From positions 1 through 15,370 of the forward strand of contig JAPLWW010000092.1 of the NCBI GenBank assembly GCA_026396375.1: DNA of 15,370 nucleotides. Reading direction: 5' to 3'. Positions 1 through 6,369 of this stretch are shown here, piece after piece. The stretch's first letter is position 1. Every line of letters begins with the position of its first letter. The notes below the pieces were generated by a model that saw nothing but the letters and a program-made list of their open reading frames with translations, was not told the DNA's origin and ran no database searches. The DNA is from Microcaldota archaeon (GTDB lineage: Archaea > Micrarchaeota > Micrarchaeia > Anstonellales > J096). Made by a program: the position numbers and the translations under genes.

Positions 1-114
1 CCCATAGAATCCGATTTCCTTCACTATTGGCTTTCTCCTGTTCTCAAGGTAATATAGAATAGATTGCTTGGCAATGCCGAGAAGAGAGTCCTTTTCAGCT
101 TTTTTGAGCTCCAT
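1..114 (-). CDS. AMMECR1-domain protein, N-terminal part (partial)
   Basis: Only the first 38 codons are in the window; the gene runs off the left edge. The start is the ATG at 114-112. The visible protein begins MELKKAEKDSLLGIAKQSIL and continues with a Tyr-Tyr-Leu-Glu-Asn helix and a Lys-Pro pair. This resembles the first helix of AMMECR1/AmmeMemoRadiSam protein A, which typically reads 'leucine-rich, lipid-like helix LARxxIxxYL...P'. AMMECR1 proteins are widespread in archaea; their biochemical role is not settled, and in many prokaryotes they accompany a Memo protein and a radical-SAM enzyme. A TATA-like element centred 25 bases upstream (135-143) suggests a leaderless transcript, and the same element may serve the divergent gene at 165. 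The family call rests on a short segment and could be wrong. Confidence 0.55.
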   Translation of the reverse strand, partial: MELKKAEKDSLLGIAKQSILYYLENRRKPIVKEIGFYG

Positions 115-134
115 AATGATATTGGGATTAACCG

Positions 135-143
135 TTTTAAATA
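135..143. promoter_or_regulatory. TATA-like element shared by two divergent leaderless genes
   Basis: The sequence is TTTTAAATA on the plus strand and TATTTAAAA on the minus strand, so it reads as an archaeal box A in both directions. Its centre (139) is 26 bases from the ATG at 165 (plus) and 25 bases from the ATG at 114 (minus). That is the usual distance from box A to the transcription start in archaea, so both transcripts would begin at or next to their start codons. Confidence 0.55.
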
Positions 144-164
144 TTGCTATGCAATTAGGCAGTC

Positions 165-935
165 ATGAACCTTTTCATGAATTATGGAAAATACAGGGAA
201 TATGAAGCCTCAAATGCCAAGAGCGCAAGCTTCGACAAAGGGGGGCTGGCCTGCCTATTGGCGGACATGATAGACAAGATTGACAATTTCCATCTGGAGT
301 ATTCCGGATTAATAAACGCTGAGAATATAGGGAAGGAAGTGGAGGAAGAATCGAAAAAATCAGGGATAATGGCAATTGCCTCATCAAAATGGACAAAGGC
401 CCTTTGCGGGGAAAATCCCAAGCTAAAGGAGATCGCCCAGGGTTTCATATTGGCAACGGCGATGAAGGCAGCAGGGATGCCGTACAAGATGAGCCCGAAG
501 ATGCTGAAATGCGCGATGCCCAAAACAGAGAAGGAGGAAAGGAAGGATGAGATGGGATTTGTCCTTTCCTTCGACCAGGACAGGGAATCAACTGTTGTTA
601 AGAAGATAAGCCTGGGCCCGAACACCAATGAGTATGAGATAGGCTATTTCCTCTGCAGCGCCCACAACTCGGCGATGAGGTCTATTATTAGGCTAAACGG
701 AATCAAAATTGAAAAACTGGCAAAGGAAAAGAAGGACATGAAAAAATTGGCTGAAAGGCTTGAATCATCAAAGATGGCCAACGATCTCAGAGGATTTGCA
801 GAGGCAATGAGGATATGCAGCTCGTTTGACCTGATGCCTTTCGCGACCCAGAGGCAGTTCCTGAAAGTCTACAAGGACCTGCCGAAGCCGAGAAGGATGG
901 AAAAGATAGATCAGCCCATAGAGGCCTTCATCTGA
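165..935 (+). CDS. Hypothetical protein, possibly DUF2666-like
   Basis: A 256-residue soluble protein with no signal peptide or membrane segment. It is rich in Lys, Glu and Met and looks mainly helical. Two regions resemble each other loosely: residues 3-50 (NYGKYREYE, then a helix with LACLLADMIDKI) and about 130-180 (FVLSFDQDRE, then ISLGPNTNEYEIGYFLCSA). Each is a short beta-like stretch followed by a helix. This duplicated layout recalls the archaeal DUF2666 family of unknown function, but I cannot confirm it. The ATG at 165 is preferred over the one at 177 because it lies 26 bases from the TATA-like element. The 3' end overlaps the convergent TPR gene by 25 bases. No function can be given. 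Confidence 0.75.
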   Translation: MNLFMNYGKYREYEASNAKSASFDKGGLACLLADMIDKIDNFHLEYSGLINAENIGKEVEEESKKSGIMAIASSKWTKALCGENPKLKEIAQGFILATAMKAAGMPYKMSPKMLKCAMPKTEKEERKDEMGFVLSFDQDRESTVVKKISLGPNTNEYEIGYFLCSAHNSAMRSIIRLNGIKIEKLAKEKKDMKKLAERLESSKMANDLRGFAEAMRICSSFDLMPFATQRQFLKVYKDLPKPRRMEKIDQPIEAFI

Positions 936-1747
936 GAGGCCATGAACTCGAAGTCCCTGTAGTCGACCCCTTCTGGCAAAAGCCCGAGGAAATCGTCCTT
1001 GACCAATTCAAACAAGGCATCGCTTTTGGGCATGACCATGATTATGTGCTGGCTCTCGTTCATCCCCATCCCTATCATGTTCAGGAACTCGTCAGGCGTT
1101 TTTGCCTTGATGCTGTCGCTCTTTATCAGGACCCATTTGGCATTCTCCAATGAGAATGTCCCGACAAGAAGCTCCCTATTTTCCGCATTGTAAAGCGTGG
1201 TTATCCTCAGATACTCCTCGCCTGCCTCTGTCTTGTGCAGTTCATCATCAATGGAATCAGTCCCCTTTTTCAGGGCCTCTATGGCTTTCTTGTACTCCCC
1301 CTCGGAATAAAGGATCTTCGAGTAGATTATGTAAGGCTCGCTCCTGTTGGGGGAGTATGATATCAGCTTCTCAAGCTTTTTCTTCGCAGACTCCGTGTCC
1401 TGCTTTTCCAGCATGAGCATCGCCTCAAGGAACATCTTGACCATCATGTCATTCTCTTTCTCTATGACCCTGCCAGCTGAAACAAAGTCGCCCATGCTCA
1501 GTAGTATTGAGAACCTTTTTGCGCTTGTGTTTATCCCGTTTTCCTCCGCCTTGTCCAGGTTTTCCTTTGCCCTTGCCAGGTATCTTTTGTCCCCTGACAT
1601 CTCATACATGGCGACATTTACATCGGACATAAGCTCGTATGCGTCGTTGTCCCCTTTTTCCAGGAGGGCCTCCGCATTCTCTATGGCGCTGCCGTAATTT
1701 CCGTCTACCGCAAGCTTGACAATCCTTTCATATTCCCTTCTTTCCAT
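911..1747 (-). CDS. TPR-repeat protein
   Basis: About 278 residues, cytoplasmic, made largely of paired amphipathic helices typical of tetratricopeptide repeats. Helix pairs are visible as DGNYGSAIENAEALLEKGD near the N-terminus, KRYLARAKENLDKAEENGI, and SEPYIIYSKILYSEGEYKKA followed by IEALKKG in the middle. The last 90 or so residues are not TPR-like and may form a separate small domain. TPR proteins act as protein-binding scaffolds; the partner is unknown. The gene is the last of a four-gene minus-strand operon and overlaps the end of the Dph6 gene. An in-frame GTG at 1756 would add three residues, but the ATG at 1747 is preferred because it has GGTG six bases upstream, the same spacing as at 7431. 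The 3' end overlaps the convergent gene ending at 935. Confidence 0.8.
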   Translation of the reverse strand: MERREYERIVKLAVDGNYGSAIENAEALLEKGDNDAYELMSDVNVAMYEMSGDKRYLARAKENLDKAEENGINTSAKRFSILLSMGDFVSAGRVIEKENDMMVKMFLEAMLMLEKQDTESAKKKLEKLISYSPNRSEPYIIYSKILYSEGEYKKAIEALKKGTDSIDDELHKTEAGEEYLRITTLYNAENRELLVGTFSLENAKWVLIKSDSIKAKTPDEFLNMIGMGMNESQHIIMVMPKSDALFELVKDDFLGLLPEGVDYRDFEFMASQMKASMG

Positions 1748-2390
1748 GCTGAACACCTTTTTTTGCCAATGAAGCTTTCTTTATCAAAAGCTCTGCAGTG
1801 TCTTTTCCCATTTTAATCTCGCTTTTTTCTATTGTTACCCTCTTTTTAAAAAAAGGGGCGTCAAGCACTGCTGTCTCCCCCTCCCCTCCCTCAAGGAAGG
1901 GATGGATATAAGGATGGTAAATCCTGAAAGGCTTTCCGACATCAGATGCCGAGATCCCGTAGCCTGAGGCCTTTATCAAGATTACCTCCATTTCCCCGAT
2001 GTCATCCATGACCTCCCTGTTCCTGTGCCAGAGGAATGAATAGGTCGGGATTCCAAGCTCCTCCCCGATATAGTCTATCCTCTGCTTCTGGTACTCGCTT
2101 TCCACCGCCCCTGTGCTTATCCCGTCAATATCCAATTTTTTCAGATGATTGAGCATCTCGTCAACCTCCTTCTCCTTTTCCCCTGAAACATCAAATGAAC
2201 AGAGTTTCATTTCCATTGCCTCTGCCTGCAAAGGGGTTAAGGACAGGCACGGCTTGTGCAGCATGTATGAATCCTCCAATTTAGGGGAAAAAACAACGAG
2301 CATGGGCTCGAATCCCATTGAAAGGGTATAGAATGCCGCAAGCGTCGAATCCTTTCCACCGCTGAACAGCACTGCTATTTTTTCCCTCAT
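1728..2390 (-). CDS. dph6: Diphthine--ammonia ligase (Dph6 family)
   Basis: A 220-residue PP-loop ATP pyrophosphatase. The family adenylates diphthine on elongation factor 2 and amidates it with ammonia, the last step of diphthamide synthesis, which occurs in archaea and eukaryotes. The N-terminus carries the PP-loop SGGKDS (residues 10-15). Family signatures follow: GAVESEYQ (94-101), then QR and a Tyr, and EGGEGETAVLDAPFF (167-181). Length matches archaeal single-domain Dph6 of about 220-230 residues; the eukaryotic C-terminal extension is absent. The start ATG at 2390 overlaps the stop of the upstream gene by four bases (ATGA type), which implies translational coupling, and AGGT lies about eight bases upstream. 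No EF2 gene or other diphthamide gene is nearby. Dph6 relatives of unclear function exist in some archaea, so substrate specificity is inferred. Confidence 0.88.
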   Translation of the reverse strand: MREKIAVLFSGGKDSTLAAFYTLSMGFEPMLVVFSPKLEDSYMLHKPCLSLTPLQAEAMEMKLCSFDVSGEKEKEVDEMLNHLKKLDIDGISTGAVESEYQKQRIDYIGEELGIPTYSFLWHRNREVMDDIGEMEVILIKASGYGISASDVGKPFRIYHPYIHPFLEGGEGETAVLDAPFFKKRVTIEKSEIKMGKDTAELLIKKASLAKKGVQHGKKGI

Positions 2391-3610
2391 TTGTTAAACC
2401 TTGAATATCCGCCGTTCTTCTTCTTCCTGTTAAGCAGGAAATATGCCGCCGCAGCTATTATGACTGCGATTATGAGGACTGCAAGCAAAGGAAGGGCTGT
2501 TGCCTGCGCCTGCGATGCTGTTGAGACTGCCCCTGTCCCGTTCTTTGTTCCTGGTGTCGTGTTTCTTTCAACCGTTTCGTTTTTAGTGATGTTTTGCTCT
2601 GCAACAGGCGGCGCCTTCTTTACGCAGTCCTCTGTCTGAAGATTTGAAAGGGATATGTTGTATATCACCTTCAATGCCTCATCTATGTCATTTATGGATT
2701 TTGACCTGTTCAGCTGCTCTGCAGCCCAGACTGCATAGGAGCAGTTTGTGGAATTTTCAAGGATGTTCTCTATTGACAATGAAAGGTTCTTGTATTTCTC
2801 TACCTTGTCTGAAACATTTGCTATGCTGAAGAAATCAAGGTATGTCCCCTTCGAGCACATCACGCTGCCGTAGTTTATCAGTATGCACCTGTCCATGTCT
2901 CCCTCATATGCATCATATTCCGTATCGTCCCTTATCAAATCAACTCCGTCCTCGGTAGTGAGCAGAATCTCCACATCCCCCCCTTTCCCATATACGTAAA
3001 GATTTTTGATCGGGCATGTGCAGCTGATGTTTATCGTTTTCTTTATATTGAACTTGCTGTCCAAAACAAAAATCCTGCTTTCATTGTCAGAGACATAGAC
3101 ATAGGTTCCGTCGGTGCCTATGCCCGTGAAATTATGGATCCTGTATTCAAATGGAAGGCCAAGCGTCATGTTGCCGTTCTTGTCTATCCCGTATATCTTG
3201 TTATACCCTGTAAGCACAAGAAATCCTCCCTTATAGTCCCTTATCTCCTGTATGTTGTTGAACTCGAATATTTCCCCAACCGTAGGAAGAGTCTGGTAAA
3301 CCGCCCTTTTTGTTATGTACAGCACCCTGCCGTCGGACATCGTGTTTACGCAGTTGATGTTGAAATCTTCAGATACCCTTTGCGAGGACTCGAGGTTTGG
3401 ATAGGACAAAATTGGAAGATACCTGTTGGATTCAAGCGCAAGGTATATTGATCCGTTGTAATAGTCAAAGCATGTGATGTTGTCATTGACATTGTGGTCT
3501 CCTGTCTTGTTGAGCACCAGCTCTGACTGCGCGAAGGAAACTGTCGCTAAAAACAGGATGCTAAGAAAGAATATCGTCAAGATTCGTGTCCTGGGGCATG
3601 TTGATTTCAT
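2387..3610 (-). CDS. Secreted, C-terminally anchored protein, possibly beta-propeller-like
   Basis: A 407-residue exported protein. Residues 1-28 form a signal peptide: basic start MKSTCPRTR, hydrophobic core ILTIFFLSILFLATVSFA, then Gln-Ser. Residues about 371-393 form one transmembrane helix (LPLLAVLIIAVIIAAAAYFL) followed by a basic NRKKK tail, so the main body would face outside and be anchored at the C-terminus. The body has many short beta-strand-like segments ending in Asp-Gly or Asn-Gly turns, consistent with a beta-propeller-like fold, and many Asn-X-Ser/Thr sites that could be N-glycosylated. Before the anchor is a Thr/Asn-rich stalk. The start is supported by an AGAGGT Shine-Dalgarno eight bases upstream, even though it lies 50 bases inside the upstream zinc-ribbon gene. 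Function unknown. Confidence 0.8.
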   Translation of the reverse strand: MKSTCPRTRILTIFFLSILFLATVSFAQSELVLNKTGDHNVNDNITCFDYYNGSIYLALESNRYLPILSYPNLESSQRVSEDFNINCVNTMSDGRVLYITKRAVYQTLPTVGEIFEFNNIQEIRDYKGGFLVLTGYNKIYGIDKNGNMTLGLPFEYRIHNFTGIGTDGTYVYVSDNESRIFVLDSKFNIKKTINISCTCPIKNLYVYGKGGDVEILLTTEDGVDLIRDDTEYDAYEGDMDRCILINYGSVMCSKGTYLDFFSIANVSDKVEKYKNLSLSIENILENSTNCSYAVWAAEQLNRSKSINDIDEALKVIYNISLSNLQTEDCVKKAPPVAEQNITKNETVERNTTPGTKNGTGAVSTASQAQATALPLLAVLIIAVIIAAAAYFLLNRKKKNGGYSRFNK

Positions 3611-3791
3611 TTATGTCTACCTCTTTTTGGCTCGGATGGGCCTCATCCTTGGGGAGAATCTCAAGCTGGATTGTCGAATTGCAGAAGGGGCACTTTCCGA
3701 ATATGGAAATGCTTGCCTCCCTGAGCCCTGAAGAAAGCGAAAACGAAACGTCCTTTCCGCAGTTCTTGCAGACCATCCTCCTGATCTCCAT
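3561..3791 (-). CDS. Small zinc-ribbon protein
   Basis: A 76-residue protein with two CxxC knuckles, CKNC and CPFC, about 28 residues apart, which fits a zinc ribbon. The C-terminal half is acidic and polar (PKDEAHPSQKEVDINEIN) and probably disordered. A longer reading frame reaches back to 3941, but its first 50 residues lie inside the rubrerythrin gene in another frame and are not credible. The start at 3791 (MEIRRMVC) is chosen because a minus-strand TTATATAAA box is centred 27 bases upstream, which gives a leaderless transcript. It is the first gene of the operon with the secreted protein, Dph6 and the TPR protein. Small archaeal zinc ribbons often act in transcription or translation; no specific role can be assigned. 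Confidence 0.7.
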   Translation of the reverse strand: MEIRRMVCKNCGKDVSFSLSSGLREASISIFGKCPFCNSTIQLEILPKDEAHPSQKEVDINEINMPQDTNLDDILS

Positions 3792-3813
3792 AATAGAAAA
3801 TAACATGGAAAAG

Positions 3814-3822
3814 TTTATATAA
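3814..3822 (-). promoter_or_regulatory. TATA box of the zinc ribbon-Dph6-TPR operon
   Basis: TTATATAAA on the minus strand, centred at 3818, 27 bases before the ATG at 3791. It lies in the 61-base gap downstream of rubrerythrin, so the operon has its own promoter. Confidence 0.6.
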
Positions 3823-3852
3823 GAAACTTTTTTGAAAGCAGGGGAAGGCAGA

Positions 3853-4437
3853 TCAGTAGTTCTCCTCCATTCTCTCATAGTATGCCTGGGGATGCTTGCA
3901 CGCGGGGCATTCCTTAGGGGCCTCCTTTCCCTCGTGGACATATCCGCAGTTCCTGCACTTCCATTTGATGGCCTTGTTTGAGCTGAAAACTGTTTTGCTG
4001 TTCACGCTTTCCAATAATTTCCTGTACCTTTTCTCGTGCTGCTGCTCAACCTCGGCTATCTCCTTGAATGAGGCTGCGACATCAAGGAATCCCTCTTCTC
4101 TCGCGGTTTTCTCGAATCCCGGATAAAGGACTCCCCATTCCTCCTTTTCCCCGTCTGCAGCCGCAAGCAGGTTCTCTGCCGTTGTCCCTATCCTTCCTGC
4201 AGGGTATGTTGCGGTTATCTCCACCTTGCCTCCCTCAAGATGCTTGAAGAAGACCTTTGCATGCTCCTTTTCGTTCTCCGCAGTCTCAAGGAAAATTGCG
4301 CTGATCTGCTCATATCCCTCCTTCTTTGCAACTGACGCAAAAAAGGTGTACCTGTTCCTTGCCTGGCTTTCGCCTGCAAACGCCTTCAATAGGTTCTTCT
4401 CGGTCCTGCTTCCTGCCAATTTCGCCATAATTACCAT
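3853..4437 (-). CDS. Rubrerythrin
   Basis: A 194-residue rubrerythrin: a ferritin-like diiron domain followed by a rubredoxin-like domain. The family reduces hydrogen peroxide in the cytoplasm of anaerobes and air-sensitive microbes, using electrons from rubredoxin or NAD(P)H-linked carriers. Diiron ligands are visible as E23 (AGESQARNRY), E56xxH59, an acidic GEKEEW segment around 96-101, and E131xxH134. The rubredoxin site uses C161xxC164 and C177xxC180. All key residues and the length are normal. Starts at 4437 (MVIMAKL) and 4428 (MAKL) are both possible. A minus-strand AT-rich box at 4461-4470 lies about 28 bases before the first and so favours a nearly leaderless message from 4437. No peroxiredoxin or superoxide reductase gene adjoins it. 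Confidence 0.93.
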   Translation of the reverse strand: MVIMAKLAGSRTEKNLLKAFAGESQARNRYTFFASVAKKEGYEQISAIFLETAENEKEHAKVFFKHLEGGKVEITATYPAGRIGTTAENLLAAADGEKEEWGVLYPGFEKTAREEGFLDVAASFKEIAEVEQQHEKRYRKLLESVNSKTVFSSNKAIKWKCRNCGYVHEGKEAPKECPACKHPQAYYERMEENY

Positions 4438-4460
4438 CCTGGAATTTCTGTTGATTGCCC

Positions 4461-4470
4461 TAATTTATTA
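4461..4470 (-). promoter_or_regulatory. Probable TATA box of rubrerythrin
   Basis: TAATAAATTA on the minus strand, centred about 4466, some 28 bases upstream of the ATG at 4437. Moderate match only. Confidence 0.4.
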
Positions 4471-4512
4471 ACTTATTGGACAATCGATGCGGTTTTTAAT
4501 TTCTTCTGGTAT

Positions 4513-4540
4513 GGGGCGTCACCATTTCTTCAAGCGCCCC
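4513..4540. repeat. GC-rich inverted repeat between rubrerythrin and tRNA-Leu
   Basis: GGGGCG (4513-4518) pairs perfectly with CGCCCC (4535-4540) around a 16-base loop. It stands out in AT-rich surroundings. On the plus strand a TTTTTAAT box (4493-4500) lies just upstream. Its role is unknown; nothing else is visible in 4471-4606 except the tRNA promoter. Confidence 0.35.
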
Positions 4541-4606
4541 CTAACACTCCACCACCAGCGCAAGAACACATTCTTTTTAACTTCTTCTCTTGGTAGATAA
4601 TAATCT

Positions 4607-4691
4607 GCAGGGGTCGCCCAGCCTGGTCAAAGGCGCAGGGCTTAGGACCCTGTCTCTTTGGAGTTCGTGGGTTCAAATCCCACCCCCTGCA
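4607..4691 (+). tRNA. tRNA-Leu (anticodon UAG)
   Basis: A complete class II tRNA. The acceptor stem pairs GCAGGGG (4607-4613) with CCCCTGC (4684-4690), with discriminator A at 4691. The D arm is GCC/GGC. The anticodon arm is CAGGG-CTTAGGA-CCCTG, which places TAG in the loop and reads CUA leucine codons. A variable arm with CTC/GAG pairing marks it as a leucine or serine type. The T arm is GTGGG-TTCAAAT-CCCAC. No intron is seen and CCA is not encoded. An AT-rich box TTTTTAA (4574-4580) lies about 30 bases upstream. The 3' end is partly duplicated twice downstream. Confidence 0.95.
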
Positions 4692-4726
4692 TTCATACTG
4701 CTTTCAAATAATCGTGCTTTACAAAA

Positions 4727-4783
4727 GGGTGGAATTCACCTTCGGTGAATTACCAGCGAAAACAAGTTTTCGCTGTCCCACCC
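4727..4783 (+). other. Possible three-way-junction RNA element
   Basis: GGGTGG (4727-4732) can pair with CCACCC (4778-4783), enclosing two perfect hairpins. The first is AATTCACC-TTC-GGTGAATT (4733-4751) and the second is CAGCGAAAAC-AA-GTTTTCGCTG (4754-4775). All three stems together form a compact three-way junction. The closing CCACCC is part of a duplicated tRNA-Leu 3' end. It could be a structured RNA, a processing signal, or a small palindromic repeat inserted next to the tRNA. The base pairing is seen directly; that it acts as RNA is inference. Confidence 0.45.
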
Positions 4784-4789
4784 CCTGCA
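4776..4789 (+). repeat. Copy of tRNA-Leu 3' end (first)
   Basis: TCCCACCCCCTGCA here is identical to the last 14 bases of the tRNA gene (4678-4691). Such tail copies are left when an element integrates at a tRNA gene (attachment sites). Confidence 0.55.
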
Positions 4790-4795
4790 CAGCCC

Positions 4796-4885
4796 CTTTC
4801 TTTTTGCGAAGAAGAAAGCCGTCTACGGTAAAGAAAAAGCGTTTTGTCCTGATCCTCCCCCGACGAGGTTCCTATCTTGGAGGAT
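4796..4885 (+). other. Two further inverted repeats downstream of tRNA-Leu
   Basis: CTTTCTT (4796-4802) pairs with AAGAAAG (4812-4818), and ATCCTCC (4852-4858) pairs with GGAGGAT (4879-4885). With the two hairpins at 4733-4775 they make four successive inverted repeats within about 150 bases. No credible gene is seen in 4692-4957. Confidence 0.35.
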
Positions 4886-4899
4886 TTGACACACGAATA

Positions 4900-4919
4900 G
4901 TGGGTTCAAATCCCCCTGC
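4900..4919 (+). repeat. Copy of tRNA-Leu T-arm and 3' end (second, with deletion)
   Basis: The 15 bases at 4900-4914 (GTGGGTTCAAATCCC) match the tRNA T arm at 4667-4681 exactly. They are followed by CCTGC, as if the four bases CACC had been lost. Together with the copy at 4776-4789 it points to repeated recombination at this tRNA, or to decay of a second tRNA-Leu. Confidence 0.6.
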
Positions 4920-4957
4920 GTTAATGTATTAAATGATTCGGTAAAATAAGCTGTCAT

Positions 4958-5365
4958 ATGGCAGGAATCAAGAATTTGGACAATCTGCTGAAGAAGATGA
5001 ATCCGAAATTGGCCAGCGGGGAATTTATCTTTTCCACAATCTCCGGAATTAAGCTCAAGAGGCTGAAGCTGGATCCTTTGCTGGTTTTCAAGGAAGAGGA
5101 AGGGATCACTGTCGTCATCGAAAGGAAAATCGCTGAAAGGAATTCGTTGCATTATTCTGGCATATGGAAACTGATAACCCTGACTGTCCATTCAGACCTC
5201 TCGGCGATAGGCTTTTTGGCCAGGATAACGGAAAGGCTTGCAGAAGCGGGAATAAGCGTCAACGCCGTTTCAGCCTATTACCATGACCACCTGTTTGTCC
5301 CTATAGAAAAGGCAGACGAGGCGATGGCAATATTGAAAAAATTGTCTGGATCACGAAAATACTGA
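4958..5365 (+). CDS. ACT-domain protein (COG3602-like)
   Basis: A 135-residue protein with two ACT-like halves. The C-terminal half shows the clear signature LSAIGFLARITERLAEAGIS (about 79-98), followed by VNAVSAYYHDHLFVP and an Ala-rich helix. This matches the small stand-alone ACT proteins of COG3602, in which the Tyr-His-Asp-His segment is conserved. ACT domains bind amino acids or other small ligands and usually regulate enzymes. The ligand of this family is not known to me. The ATG at 4958 lies about 26 bases after an AT-rich box around 4925-4938 (TAATGTATTAAA), so a leaderless message is likely. The gene is convergent with the ATPase gene, with two bases between the stop codons. Confidence 0.82.
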   Translation: MAGIKNLDNLLKKMNPKLASGEFIFSTISGIKLKRLKLDPLLVFKEEEGITVVIERKIAERNSLHYSGIWKLITLTVHSDLSAIGFLARITERLAEAGISVNAVSAYYHDHLFVPIEKADEAMAILKKLSGSRKY

Positions 5366-5367
5366 AT

Positions 5368-6198
5368 CTACTTCTGGCCCAGCTTCAGCTGCGCAAAGGA
5401 CTTGCTTGCCCTGCTGCTCCAGAAGCTGGGAAGCTCGTTTGCGACAAAGCCCCTGAATTCGTCGGAATATATATAGGTCGAATATCTTCCGCCATCAGGG
5501 AGGCCGCTGAAGTCTATCCCGTCATAGATCTTGCCTATCTTCTTGCGCTCGAACTCCTTCTGAAGAAGGGATGGCTTTCTCATCAGGAGGTAGTCCGCCT
5601 GCCTTATGCTGTTTACCTCAAGATTGGCCGAATTCTGGGAAATGAAAAGAACAGAGAGATCCTTGTGCCTTGCCACAAGCAGAAGGGACGAAAGCAGCTT
5701 GTTCCCTGCTGACTGGGATTCCCTGGAGGAGAACAGTATCCCTCCCTCATCAACAAGAACGAAAGAGCCGTTCGGTACCTCATCAACGGTCCCGACAGAA
5801 GAGATCCAGTTTGGTAGGGAAGACTCGTCAAAGCCCATGGCGCACACCCTCCTTTTCCCTGCTGCAATGTTTTCCAGGATGCGCATCCCAAGCGCGGATT
5901 TCCCGCTCCCGCGAGCTCCTAATATCAGCCCTACTGTGCTCCCGGATGAGATCTTCCTTTCGAACTCGTTTATGTCTCCGGCCAGTTTCCTTTCAACTGA
6001 AAATGGCCTGTAGTCCGCTTCAGGGTGCTTTGCCCTGGCAGTTCGCTTTCCTGCCTTTTGGGCCTTGTGAAAGATAAAGCCCAATATCCCGACGATTGAT
6101 TGGAATATCAATTTGGCCAGAAGATAAAGTATATTGAACGCTCCAGTAGCTATCCATGCCAATGCACCCCATATCCCGGATCTGCGTTTTTTCGGCAT
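5368..6198 (-). CDS. Membrane-anchored P-loop ATPase, Zot/HerA-like
   Basis: A 276-residue protein. After a basic start (MPKKRR), residues about 8-44 are hydrophobic and can form one or two membrane helices. A basic linker leads to a P-loop ATPase domain. Walker A is GARGSGKS (94-101). Walker B is FVLVDEGG (146-153), with D150 and E151. A polar sensor-like strand follows, LFISQNS (184-190). The order 'VDEGG...R...ARH...ISQN' recalls Zot (the filamentous-phage pI assembly ATPase) and the wider FtsK-HerA/A32 group, in which a conserved Gln or Asn ends this strand. Zot, however, usually has its membrane helix after the ATPase domain. The role could be DNA or particle translocation, or surface assembly. 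A TATA-like box inside a palindrome (6214-6230) lies about 24 bases upstream, suggesting a leaderless, possibly regulated message. Confidence 0.72.
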   Translation of the reverse strand: MPKKRRSGIWGALAWIATGAFNILYLLAKLIFQSIVGILGFIFHKAQKAGKRTARAKHPEADYRPFSVERKLAGDINEFERKISSGSTVGLILGARGSGKSALGMRILENIAAGKRRVCAMGFDESSLPNWISSVGTVDEVPNGSFVLVDEGGILFSSRESQSAGNKLLSSLLLVARHKDLSVLFISQNSANLEVNSIRQADYLLMRKPSLLQKEFERKKIGKIYDGIDFSGLPDGGRYSTYIYSDEFRGFVANELPSFWSSRASKSFAQLKLGQK

Positions 6199-6213
6199 CA
6201 GAATGCTTTCGCG

Positions 6214-6230
6214 GCCTTATTTATTAAGGC
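6214..6230 (-). promoter_or_regulatory. Palindrome over the promoter of the P-loop ATPase
   Basis: GCCTTA-TTTAT-TAAGGC is a perfect 6+5+6 inverted repeat. The AT-rich centre, read on the minus strand as TTAATAAATAA, lies 24 bases from the ATG at 6198 and can act as box A. A protein bound to the arms would block TBP, so it is a candidate operator. Confidence 0.45.
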
Positions 6231-6353
6231 TTTCCAATTGCCTGCCCTGCCCTAGCCAAGCCGCTGGATAGCAAATAAGTTAAAAGAAGGCAAAAAATTA
6301 AGAAAAGGAATTAAAAACAAAAATAGTTTCTTTTTAGTTGAACCGTTTTTCTT

Positions 6354-6368
6354 TTCTAAAGAAAAAAG
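6354..6368 (-). terminator. T-rich terminator after the thioredoxin-fold gene
   Basis: Directly after the TGA stop (6372-6370) the minus strand reads CCTTTTTTCTTT followed by more T-rich sequence. Oligo-T runs terminate archaeal transcription without needing a hairpin. Confidence 0.5.
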
Positions 6369-6369
6369 G

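Noticed and set aside
3792..3941. N-terminal extension of the zinc-ribbon frame
   Set aside because: It lies within the rubrerythrin gene in another frame, contains Arg/Pro-rich nonsense sequence, and a TATA box supports a start at 3791.
4714..4932. 72-codon plus-strand frame after tRNA-Leu
   Set aside because: It consists of hairpins and tRNA tail copies, has no start signal, and its protein has no recognisable pattern.
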